This document shows positions 1-11,191 of a stretch of DNA of 64,000 bases, in pieces. Every line of letters begins with the position of its first letter. Position 1 is the first letter of the stretch. The notes beneath the pieces were generated by a model, which did no database searches, was not told where the DNA came from, and saw only the letters and a program-made list of their open reading frames with translations. Origin of the DNA: Liolophura sinensis (lineage: Eukaryota; Mollusca; Polyplacophora; Chitonida; Chitonidae); contig NC_088307.1 of assembly GCF_032854445.1 (NCBI RefSeq), positions 3,470,001 through 3,534,000 of the forward strand, read 5' to 3'. The position numbers and the translations under genes were made by a program.

Positions 1-441
1 CGTATGATGATCTGTCACGGATAAGGAAAGATTGAAACTTCTATTTTTACTTATACCGAAACGACGTCACATACCTCATTTATTTATCTATCGCCTTAAA
101 ATGTTTCCCATGTCCGTCAGCGTGCTTGTCGCTATTCCGTGTTTTTGATACAACATTTGTTGTCACCCGGTCTACATATACTATGGACCAGTGCACTAAC
201 TATAGAATTTAAATCTAAACTTAGCTACTTTCATGACTGACGGCATCAACACCGTGATGAAGAGATCGCGTTTCTAAGTGAACTGAAGTGATTGAAATAC
301 TTGAACTAACTATTTGCACGATGTTAAATGTGTGTACACGATTTCCTGATTAGCTTGAAGTCGTGTCTGGTTGCATTCAACATTGTACGATCTGACTGAG
401 AAAAATTCAAATATTCAAATTTTAATCAAATTCCTTACTGA

Positions 442-606
442 CCTATTTATTTATTTTATTTATTTGATTGGTGTTTTACGCCGTACTCAAGAATAAGTCA
501 ATTACATGACCATTCCACTTGCGGTTGGAGAGAAATCCAAAATCAGCTGAACTTGAACTCACAGCGACTGCATTGGTGGGAGTTTCCTTGGTCATTGCGC
601 TCTTAT
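442..606 (-). repeat. SINE-A copy, degraded
   Basis: On the minus strand this carries the ATTT-rich tail, the core beginning at TTTTACGCCGTACTCAAG, and a decayed tRNA-like head containing TTGAACTCACAGCGAC (B-box region). The second half of the core (TATACGACGGCG in better copies) has drifted here. Confidence 0.75.
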
Positions 607-628
607 TGATAAATGATTGATTGGCTCT

Positions 629-3600
629 TTATTGTTTCATTTTGTATAGCGTAATACTGTGATTTGTCTGTTTGTGGTGTAACGTAATGCTGTGATCTAT
701 CTGTTTGTGGTGTAACGTAATACTTTCTATCTGTTTGTGGTGTAAGGTAATCCTGTGACCTATCTGTTTGTGGTGTAACGTAATACTGTGATCTATCTGT
801 TTGCGGTGTAACGTAATGCTGTGATCTATCTGTTTGTGGTGTAACGTAATGATGTGATCTATCTTTTTGTGGTGTAACGTAATACTTTCTATCTGTTTGT
901 GGTGCAACGTAATACTGTGATCTATCTATCTGTGGTGTAACGTAATCCTGTGACCTATCTGTTTGTGGTGTATCGTAATCCTGTGACCTATCTGTTTGTG
1001 GTGTATCGTAATACTGTGATTTATCTTTTTGTGGTGTAACGCAATACTTTGATCTATCTATATGTGGTGTAACGTAATACTTTGATCTATCTATTTGTGG
1101 TGTATCGTAATACTTTGATCTATCTGTTTGTGGTGTAACGTAATCCTGTGATCTATCTATTTGTGGTGTAACGTAATGCTGTGATCTATCTGTTTGTGGT
1201 GTAACGTAATACTGTGATCTGTCTGTTTGTGGTGTAACGTAATACTGTGATCTATCTGTTTGTGGTGTAACATAATGATGTGATCTATCTGTTTGTGGTG
1301 TAACGTAATACTTTCTATCTGTTTGTGGTGTAACGTAATACTATGATCTATCTGTTTGTGGTGTAACGTAATGCTGTGATCTATCTATTTGTGGTGTAAC
1401 GTAATACTTTCTATCTGTTTGTGGTGTAACGTAATACTGTGATCTATCTATTTGTGGTGTAACGTAATACTGTGATCTATTTGTTTGTGGTGTAACGTAA
1501 TGGTGTGATCTATCTGTTTGTGGTGTAACGTAATACTTTGATCTATCTGTTTGTGGTGTAACATAATACTTTGATCTATCTGTTTGTGGTGTAACGTAAT
1601 GCTGGGATTTATCTAGTTGTGGTGTAACGTAATCCTGTGATCTATCTATTTGTGGTGTAACGTAATGCTGTGATCTATCTGTTTGTGGTGTAACGTAATA
1701 CTGTGATCTGTCTGTTTGTGGTGTAACGTAATACTGTGATCTATCTGTTTGTGGTGTAACATAATGATGTGATCTATCTATTTGTGGTGTAACGTAATAC
1801 TTTCTATCTGTTTGTGGTGTAACGTAATACTATGATCTATCTGTTTGTGGTGTAACGTAATGCTGTGATCTATCTATTTGTGGTGTAACGTAATACTTTC
1901 TATCTGTTTGTGGTGTAACGTAATACTGTGATCTATCTATTTGTGGTGTAACGTAATACTGTGATCTATTTGTTTGTGGTGTAACGTAATGGTGTGATCT
2001 ATCTGTTTGTGGTGTAACGTAATACTTTGATCTATCTGTTTGTGGTGTAACATAATACTTTGATCTATCTGTTTGTGGTGTAACGTAATGCTGGGATTTA
2101 TCTAGTTGTGGTGTAACGTAATGCTGTGATCTATCTGTTTGTGGTGTAACGTAATACTGTGATCTATCTGTTTGTGGTGTAACGTAATGCTGTGATCTAT
2201 CTGTTTGTGGTGTAACGTAATACTTTCTATCTGTTTGTGGTGTAACGTAATACTGTGATCTATCTGTTTGTGGTGTAACGTAATGCTGTGATCTATCTGT
2301 TTGTGGCGTAACGTAATGCTGTGATCTATCTGTTTGTGGTGTAACGTAATACTTTCTATCTGTTTGTGGTGTAACGTAATACTGTGATCTATCTATCTGT
2401 GGTGTAACGTAATCCTGTGACCTATCTGTTTGTGGTGTATCGTAATCCTGTGACCTATCTGTTTGTGGTGTATCGTAATACTGTGATTTATCTTTTTGTG
2501 GTGTAACGCAGTACTTTGATCTATCTATATGTGGTGTAACGTAATACTTTGATCTATCTATTTGTGGTGTATCGTAATACTTTGATCTATCTGTTTGTGG
2601 TGTAACGTAATCCTGTGATCTATTTATTTGTGGTGTAACGTAATGCTGTGATCTATCTGTTTGTGGTGTAACGTAATACTGTGATCTGTCTGTTTGTGGT
2701 GTAACGTAATACTGTGATCTATCTGTTTGTGGTGTAACGTAATACTGTGATCTGTCTGTTTGTGGTGTAACGTAATACTATGATCTATCTGTTTGTGGTG
2801 TAACGTAATGCTGTGATCTATCTATTTGTGGTGTAACGTAATACTGTGATCTGTCTGTTTGTGGTGTAACGTAATACTGTGATCTGTCTGTTTGTGGTGT
2901 AACGTAATACTATGATCTATCTGTTTGTGGTGTAACGTAATGCTGTGATCTATCTATTTGTGGTGTAACGTAATACTTTCTATCTGTTTGTGGTGTAACG
3001 TAATACTGTGATCTATCTATTTGTGGTGTAACGTAATACTGTGATCTATTTGTTTGTGGTGTAACGTAATGGTGTGATCTATCTGTTTGTGGTGTAACGT
3101 AATACTTTGATCTATCTGTTTGTGGTGTAACATAATACTGTGATCTATCTGTTTGTGGTGTAACGTAATACTGTGATCTATCTGTTTGTGGTGTAACGTA
3201 ATGCTGTGATCTATCTGTTTGTGGTGTAACGTAATACTTTCTATCTGTTTGTGGTGTAACGTAATACTGTGATCTATCTGTTTGTGGTGTAACGTAATGC
3301 TGTGATCTATCTGTTTGTGGCGTAACGTAATGCTGTGATCTATCTGTTTGTGGTGTAACGTAATACTTTCTATCTGTTTGTGGTGTAACGTAATACTGTG
3401 ATCTATCTATCTGTGGTGTAACGTAATCCTGTGACCTATCTGTTTGTGGTGTATCGTAATCCTGTGACCTATCTGTTTGTGGTGTATCGTAATACTGTGA
3501 TTTATCTTTTTGTGGTGTAACGCAGTACTTTGATCTATCTATATGTGGTGTAACGTAATACTTTGATCTATCTATTTGTGGTGTATCGTAATACTTTGAT

Positions 3601-4745
3601 CTATCTGTTTGTGGTGTAACGTAATCCTGTGATCTATTTATTTGTGGTGTAACGTAATGCTGTGATCTATCTGTTTGTGGTGTAACGTAATACTGTGATC
3701 TGTCTGTTTGTGGTGTAACGTAATACTGTGATCTATCTGTTTGTGGTGTAACGTAATACTGTGATCTGTCTGTTTGTGGTGTAACGTAATACTATGATCT
3801 ATCTGTTTGTGGTGTAACGTAATGCTGTGATCTATCTATTTGTGGTGTAACGTAATACTGTGATCTGTCTGTTTGTGGTGTAACGTAATACTGTGATCTG
3901 TCTGTTTGTGGTGTAACGTAATACTATGATCTATCTGTTTGTGGTGTAACGTAATGCTGTGATCTATCTATTTGTGGTGTAACGTAATACTTTCTATCTG
4001 TTTGTGGTGTAACGTAATACTGTGATCTATCTATTTGTGGTGTAACGTAATACTGTGATCTATTTGTTTGTGGTGTAACGTAATGGTGTGATCTATCTGT
4101 TTGTGGTGTAACGTAATACTTTGATCTATCTGTTTGTGGTGTAACATAATACTTTGATCTATCTGTTTGTGGTGTAACGTAATGCTGGGATTTATCTAGT
4201 TGTGGTGTAACGTAATGCTGTGTTCTATCTATATGTGGTGTAACGTAATGGTGTGATCTGTCTATCTGTGGTGTAACGTAATGCTGTGATCTATCTGTTT
4301 GTGGTGTAACGTAATGCTGTGATCTATCTGTTTGTGGTGTAACGTAATGCTGTGGTCTGTCTATATGTGGTGTAACGTAATGCTGTGATCTATCTGTTTG
4401 TGGTGTAACGTAATGCTGTGGTCTGTCTATATGTGGTGTAACGTAATGCTGTGATCTATATCTTTGTGGTGTAACGTAATACTTTCTATCTATCTATCTG
4501 TGGTGTAACGTAATACTGTGATTTATCTTTTTGTGGTGTAACGTAATGCTGTGTTCTGTCTATATGTGGTGTAACGTAATACTTTGATCTATCTATTTGT
4601 GGTGTAACGTAATGCTGTGATCTATCTGTTTGTGGTGTAACGTAATGCTGTGTTCTATCTATATGTGGTGTAACGTAATGCTGTGATTTATCTTTTTGTG
4701 GTGTAACGTAATACTGAGATCTATCTCTTTGTGGTGTAACGAAGT
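629..4745. repeat. 33-bp minisatellite, about 4.1 kb, with higher-order repeats
   Basis: More than 120 units of a 33-bp motif (core TTTGTGGTGTAACGTAAT) are present, mixed with 27-bp units that lack 6 bp (the ACTTTCTATC variant). Unit lengths are multiples of three, so long open frames persist on the minus strand, reading YVTPQxDRSQ or LHHKQIDHSIT in two frames. Variant units recur in order, which shows higher-order blocks. The GGTGTGATC variant recurs 489 bp apart (1501 and 1990). The block containing GATCTATCTATCTGTGG recurs at 919, 2386 and 3400 (spacings 1467 and 1014 bp). The array ends at 4745 next to sequence that gives a 109-aa frame (4486-4815, minus). That frame starts with a non-repeat segment and stops where an extra 4-bp step shifts phase. 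This is probably a satellite rather than a gene. Confidence 0.95.
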
Positions 4746-4815
4746 CATTCTTTGAAAAGGATGCATTTGAATAGGGACCTACATAACCCGCCTGGATATG
4801 TAGGTATCCAGGCAT

Positions 4816-6300
4816 ACTTTATAGGTGAACTCAACGATTATCGACGGCAATATTGAAAGCCCGACCACCACTATTGTACAATTTGTTTACATCAGATTAC
4901 CCTGATAATAAAACATTTTTTCCTTAAATTCCAAGTTTATAGTTGGAAAAACTCTTGAAGTTCATGAAAGCAATAAATAACATCTTATTACATATAGCAG
5001 TACAAGTAACTACAAGCAGATTTATTTTTTTGCCGGCCGGTAAATACATATTACCTCTAATTATAAAGGCTTTAATGGGATTTTTTTTATATAGAACTTA
5101 GCACTGGTCGTAACAGTAATGTACATATTTAACCTCTCTTACTGTTATTAATAAGAACACAATATGACAGTAGCCTATTACTTTGGTGCAAAACTTTTTT
5201 CGAATTCAAATGGTGATATTCCGCTTACTCACCGAACGTTATGGAGGCTTGTGTCAAGTACTGGTCGTCTCAAATTCCAAACAGGCGGTTAGCGGTTTAG
5301 TTCTGATTGTGTAACAGCGTACTCCCCATTCCCACTGGAACTAATCGGTGGACTTGTTTTAACGACAGAGGGCGCTGTGCTCTATCTCAAAAGCGGTATA
5401 TCAGATTGGTGAGTCCCACTCTCGCAAAAAAATGTTTCCTTTGCAGAACAGTCAACCTTCTTTGTCCGCTTTTCTAAACGCAATGGACCTTTCTAAACCT
5501 GATTATTTATTTTGCATAATAAAAGAAAAAAACGTTACCACGCCCATCTCATGATTAACTCGGTTCTGTCATTTGCAGTTTACAAAGTACTGTAATTGTG
5601 TATCAAAATGAGAGAAATGAAGTCTGCTTCGCTACATGTCCTTTTAGACTTCTAATTACAAATACAAATTGCAAAGATCAGTAAAAAAAATAAACACTTT
5701 TCTACCTCCATCTATGAAGAGGTGGTTCTATTCATTTTCTCTACAGGATTACATGAATATGCATAATTCCTCATTATTATTCACAATAATATCCAATATC
5801 ATGCATAAGTTCAAATGATGTGTCTACTTTAGGAATCTTGACTTCTAGTTGTGGTACATCCGTCAGATGCCCGATCGTCACGTACTAAAAGATTTTCCAT
5901 TCATCAGAACTGTCAGCAATTTCCTCACGACCTGTTTATAAATATTTTTACAGCGTGCAACAGAGGTTATTTTTGTCATAGCAACATATGTCAAAGCAGC
6001 TACATGGATAGTGAGTTAGTTAATTGGCGTTAAATTTAATTGGCGTTTAATGTCGTCCACCAACAAAATGGCATTCAAGTATGTCCACAGCCCGCCCCGG
6101 GGTTCTCACCGCATTTATAACCAAATACTTCATAAATATCCTGACCTAACGACCCAGCCGAAACAACACGGGCCCAATGAAACCTGCGCTCCCATTGGTC
6201 AGTGGCTAGCTAGTGGACTTCTATAAGACTTTACTACACATATCACCAGTTTAAAAAATAAATAAATAAATGAATTTAAATAAAGTAAATAAATAAACTC
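4816..6300. other. Intergenic, no gene seen
   Basis: AT-rich sequence with no convincing exon, tRNA or known repeat. Short open frames (for example 5851-6033) show no recognisable domain, bias or splice context. Confidence 0.5.
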
Positions 6301-6330
6301 TAGACAATTGCCTTATAATTTTTCATATAC

Positions 6331-6609
6331 ACGACTACTATGCTAGATTTTCCCATATACTCGACTACTATGCTAGATTTTCCCATATACTCGACTACTG
6401 TGCTAGATTTTCCCATATACTCGACTACTATGCTAGATTTTCCCATATACTCGACTACTATGCTAGATTTTCCCATATACTCGACTACTGTACTAGATTT
6501 TCCCATATACTCGACTACTATGCTAGATTTTCCCATATACTCGACTACTATGCTAGATTTTCCCATATACTCGACTACTATGCTAGATTTTCCCATATAC
6601 TCGACTAAT
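6331..6609. repeat. 30-bp tandem array, about 9 units
   Basis: Nine nearly identical 30-bp units (TAGATTTTCCCATATACTCG plus ACTACTATGC) differ mainly at one A/G position. Because 30 is divisible by three and the unit lacks stops in several frames, both strands stay open: MLDFPIYSTT on plus and MGKSSIVVEY on minus. Degenerate units continue to about 6690. No signal peptide or splice context supports translation. Confidence 0.95.
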
Positions 6610-6925
6610 GTCGATGGTCTGTTTTACTTTTTCACATATACTCTAATAGTACCTTACAATTTCCCATCTACTCAGCTAATGTCTTACATTCTCACACAAA
6701 GCAAAAATTTTACCCATTGTAATGTTGCAAGTACCTCATTTTAGTATACTTCCCATTTATTAAGTCTCTCTTAAAACTATTTCCATATGGTTGGTAACAT
6801 GAGACAAAAAATCGCGGGCATTCTTGGTAACGTTAAGTTCTTTGGTTTGATTGGTGTTTTAATTAAATAAATTAATGAATTAATTAAGTAAGTAATTGAT
6901 TAATTAATTTACTCTACTACAATCT

Positions 6926-7066
6926 AACAATTGATCTCACAGTTTCTCTCCTGGTGTCTCATGATCTCACGCTTTCTCTACTAGTGTCTCATAATCTCAG
7001 GCTTTCTCTATTTGTGTCTCACAGTCTCATACTTTCTCTACTAGTGTCTCACAATCTCACATATGT
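6926..7066. repeat. 30-bp tandem array, about 4-5 degenerate units
   Basis: Units built on GTGTCTCATGATCTCACGCT followed by TTCTCTACTA repeat with scattered substitutions. The unit is unrelated in sequence to the 30-bp array 300 bp upstream but has the same length. Confidence 0.85.
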
Positions 7067-8164
7067 TCGAATAGTGTGTTACACCGTATTCACGTATATC
7101 ACGGGTGTCTGTTTTATGGAACATTACCCAATGAAGAGAGGTGTCTATTTCAATGAAATTCACATTACAGAAGATGTCATTGATAATCAACAGCTTTATT
7201 ACCGGTATGTCTTGTTTCTCTTAATCATCTAAACCACTTCAAACAGTATTACGAAACATAAATTCCGTGATTGATAATGCGTTAAATAAGCATCTAATTC
7301 TGGCAGTGGTTAAACCAGTTGTTGCTGCACTTGTCAAAACCTCAACTTGTTGCTGAAGGCCAGTGCATGTGAGACGAACAAATCCATAACTGACCATTGA
7401 GTTCACAGGTTCGAATCTTGCTTTTGGCTGGATCACAATATATATCAATAATAGTGAGCAGTTTTCAGTTATGTTGGAAAGACTTACCTGTGGAATACCC
7501 GATGCGTCAAATCAAAAACCCTATTTCTACTAACTTTTGGGACACCTGGTTTGCTCATTTTAGCCAATATATCCAACTGTAGCAGGAATATTGAGTTTCT
7601 TTTTTCTCTCATGGAAATGTAATCTTCTACTTTCAACACTATGCCATGTTTATACTACCTCTAGTGTAGGGTTAAGAGCAGAATTGGGCTAGTGACGTCT
7701 AATAAATTGCACCAGGCTGGGAGTACATGTGGCCCTCTATCTATCATTAACATGTAATCAGTAGCGGAAGTATAAGGCTGAACATTTGTTATTTATGTAC
7801 TTAATTGATTAGTGCAGAACTGCGTGCTGAAGAATTTTTCAGAAAGTTACATTTGTGGTTCAGTGAGTTTCCCCATTTTACAGTGTCTAATGCAAAAAAA
7901 GATATTTCAGTGTGACTGGAGCAGGCTACCAATTTTTCGATTTTATGAGCTATACATTGCTTCAATGCATTCTGGCTACATAACAGGAAAAGAAAAGTAA
8001 AGCAGAATTGAACAAAAGAATAGCCTTACGAGGGTGTCAGTAGCTGTCACTCACAGCTATATTCAGCTTCGCTTCTGGAGGTGCACAAATTGCACCCTCC
8101 CCCCCTCCCCCTAGCACCATGGCGTAATCAGAATTATAGGTAAAAAAATTGCAATTTATTAGAG
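7067..8164. other. Intergenic, no gene seen
   Basis: Nothing with coding character or repeat structure was identified. A short C-rich run sits at about 8095-8115. Confidence 0.45.
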
Positions 8165-8522
8165 TGAGTGCTTGAGGTTTAACGTCATACTTAACAATTT
8201 TTCAGTCATATGACGACGAAGGAATCCTTAGACTGCATGTGCCGGGTTGTTGCAGGACGGATTTCCACAGCACTTTTATCTAGTTCTGCTTCAATGAGAC
8301 GTCTGACCGAAGACAAGTAAGCCGCCCCGCCCAAGCCATTATACTGATACACTTTCAGTTGCACTTTCCCCTTTCATGCTGAACGCCAATCGAGAAAGTT
8401 ACCACTTCCTCTTTTTATGGTTTAGATATGACTCGACCCAGGATTGACCCTGGATCTACCGTTCCCGAAGTGGACGCTCTACCAACTGATAGCAACTGTG
8501 CTATCGGGGCACTATTCACGTG
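8165..8522 (-). repeat. SINE-B copy with tRNA-like head
   Basis: Read on the minus strand, the head at about 8437-8520 resembles a tRNA gene: an A-box-like TATCAGTTGGTAGAGCG and a B-box-like GGGTCAATCCTGGGTCGA. The other end carries a core reading TTTAACGTCATACTTAAC...CAGTCATATGACGACG on plus. This core is a diverged relative of the SINE-A core. It is a retroposon rather than a functional tRNA gene because of the long downstream body and the mismatched acceptor stem. Confidence 0.8.
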
Positions 8523-9420
8523 TGACCCAAATGAATGCTTCGACCAAGCTTTGTACTTCTGATTCTGAAATTTACAGAATCGTGCTAAAATTTTAAAATG
8601 TGCACTTTGTCTAGGACCGATTCACTACCTTACTGTACCAGGTCCTTGACAAGAAGCCGTGTTTCACCGGTTACGTGTGACCATTTGCCAGTGTTGTCAC
8701 TGCTCGACTTTTTCTCTTTTTTTCTGTTCGTCTTAATTTAAAAAAAATGATGTGTTTGATAAAATGTGAAAATCTAATAATGGAGCCTAATAAACCCTTA
8801 GCATAGAAGTTCAGTACCTATGTTTTCTGACGTAAATTGAAAGCTTAATTGCTAGCATTGTCTCTACAATATGTAACTATAGGCGAGATGTGTGTAAACC
8901 ATATGCTGGACTTTCTGAGATATAGGCATCCATTATAATGGATAACTGACAATATCGAAATTAAAGTTCTATCTTTTGTCATACTGATGGGAGATAAAAC
9001 CCTAGTCATTTACAAACAATAAGTGGTCCTATGCACATGCACATGCAATGTACATCTTAGTTAATAATATATTTCTAAAAATATTTTAACTTTAACAAGA
9101 TGGACTGGACCTTAATTTGGTTTTGCATTTTCTAGGTTCTGCTATAAATCTGGCATTATATGTATTTTAGGAATCTTTGGTATCCAGTACTTTTTTGCCA
9201 GATGTTTGTTATCGGGTCTAAGTGAAATATCCTTTGCCTTGAGAACCATGGGGTGGTCTTTTAAATTGCTCCCAGAGTTCCCAATTGCAGAGTATGTAGA
9301 ATTTGAGGCTAATGGGGCAGCGATGTTTCGTACTTCTACAATTACTTTGTAATACTATTTTTACCAATAAGAATAATATTATTTATGAGCTTTGACAGTC
9401 GTAATTAGAACATATTTCTG
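8523..9420. other. Intergenic, no gene seen
   Basis: AT-rich sequence without recognisable exons or repeats. Confidence 0.45.
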
Positions 9421-9687
9421 ATTTATTATTTATTTATTTATTTGATTGGTGTTTTAAGCCGTACTCGAGAATATTTCACTTATACGACGGCGGCCAGCAT
9501 TATGGTGGGAGAAAACCGGGCAGAACCCTGGGGAAACCCACGGCCATCCGCAGGCTGTTGACAGGCCTTCCACGTACGGCCGGAGAGGAAGTTAACATGG
9601 GTTGGACTTGAACTCATTGCACTGGTTAGGGGCTTCTGAGTCACTGTGACGCGTCAGCACGCTAACCACCTCGGCCACAGAGGCCCC
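9421..9687 (-). repeat. SINE-A copy, near full length
   Basis: The complete order is present on the minus strand: tRNA-like head ending at 9687 (complement of AGAGGCCCC), B-box region, body with CACGTACGGCCGGAGAGGAAG, core TATACGACGGCGG and ATTT tail at 9421. Several substitutions in the A-box region suggest an old insertion. Confidence 0.92.
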
Positions 9688-10119
9688 AACTGGTCAGCGG
9701 TGTTTATTTAGAACTTGTATGCAAGTTTAAATGGAGATATCAAAGTAGTGAACGATTTGTTGTATGAGTGGGAGCTGCTAAAGTCACCGTTGTTCTAAAA
9801 TGAGGTATGGTTTCTACCTTAATGTGTAACAAGTTATGTTATAATAGTGAATCTACTTCGTACATATGCACTAGCTGTCAAGCAAAGTGAACGTATCCAG
9901 ACAATAATCCAAAGGCCAAATCCGAAAACGAAGTTTAACACAAACTATCAAAGAATTAAGAAATTATACAAAATACGAAATTAGATCGGAATCACGGAAA
10001 GAGAAGCAGTCAGCTGTTTTCAATGATATTGAAAAGACGCAGTGTGTGTTCTAGGCGAATGTGTGAAATCAGTATTCATGTCGCGTTCAATGCTGGTGTA
10101 TAAGTTTTCGATAATAAAT

Positions 10120-11191
10120 TAAGTATTTCAGTTGCGCTTTGATTGTAATTGTCCATATATCTAACGAGGGGATCTCAGTCAAAACGATGAATGCACAAAC
10201 CCTATGCCTGGGCTAAGGGGAATTAGACCGAATCATAAGAATGGGTGTCAAAGATCCTCTGCACCCTGTCCATATTCACTTACAAGAGAATGATACCCAC
10301 AACAAAACGTAAAAAATTTAGACTGAAGGCGTTTGATGGAATAACCTTTAAACTAGTATTAGCAGCGATAACTTTTGACGCTGATTGAAATCATCACATA
10401 ACACACAGGATCTAACAAATGCCACAATGCGAGATACACATTTACACGCCATGCGCATGACAAGATTGAAGCTATCCATCTTGACGTAAAGTCTGCGAGA
10501 GAGGAAACGGTGTTGGTCTTTGTGCAAATATAGGTCCAGATAAGATGTACCACCTGAATAATTTGTGGTGTCCTTTAAATCCAGCAAAGGCGGGTAAATA
10601 TCTGTCACAGCCTTTGCTATTCATGGATTGTTTAAAGCTAGCGGATCATCAATACACCATATAGTGGGAAAGATCGGGCCTGGTGAGGACTACCCCTTTA
10701 TGGTTCCTGCATATAGTTGTATTTATATGAGAACAGGAATAGGACAGCCAAAACGGAACACAATTTGTGCCTATTAGAATATCTATGCACTATTGATATA
10801 TGGTTTCGTCGAATTTAACATCGAAATTATTGATGAGAAATTCAAGCCACTCAGTGATCAATAAATCATCCCATGAATGGCAACCCTTGTATGTAGTGGA
10901 ACTGAAGAACGCTTTGATGCATTTGACCTCAATGTAGCGGTGGCCGGTTTCCTAAACAATAATACAACTGGTGATTATATTCTTATGTCAATTAAATGTG
11001 TGTGAGGAATGGTAGTACAGTGCGGGGAGAAATCCCAAGTCCTTGTACTGTAAGCGTATCTGAGCGTGTAGTTCTTCAGTGAGACGTTTGGAGTTTCTCA
11101 GGATCCACATACCTTTGACCCCTGAAGTATTTGCAATTGCAATGCAGTCACTGTACTTCTTGTTGTGCATTTGACAAGAGAGTAGGTACAA
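10120..11191 (-). pseudogene. Reverse transcriptase remnant, Penelope-like type (tentative)
   Basis: Frames read in series on the minus strand resemble a metazoan reverse transcriptase type with a GTNC-type fingers/palm motif and an SYLDL motif. In order these are GMWILRNSKRLTEELHA (about 11100), WLEFLINNFDVKF (about 10820), IGTNCVPFLAVLF (about 10770), a decayed catalytic box near 10640, then DLKDTTNYSGGTSYLDLYL (about 10560). Stops and frameshifts separate the blocks, so the gene is dead. A second copy at 45690-47240 gives the same order, which supports the reading. The downstream tail (10130-10160) matches the tail of that copy. Whether this is truly Penelope-like or another RT lineage is not settled. 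I see no GIY-YIG nuclease domain. Confidence 0.7.

Noticed and set aside
629-4745. CRISPR-like array
   Set aside because: Units are contiguous tandem repeats without unique spacers, in a eukaryotic context.
6340-6744. 134-codon frame beginning MLDFPIYSTT
   Set aside because: It is generated by the 30-bp array; the non-repeat extension shows no domain and the other strand is equally open.
8437-8520. Functional tRNA gene on minus
   Set aside because: A- and B-box-like words are present, but the segment continues into a SINE body and core and the acceptor stem does not pair well.
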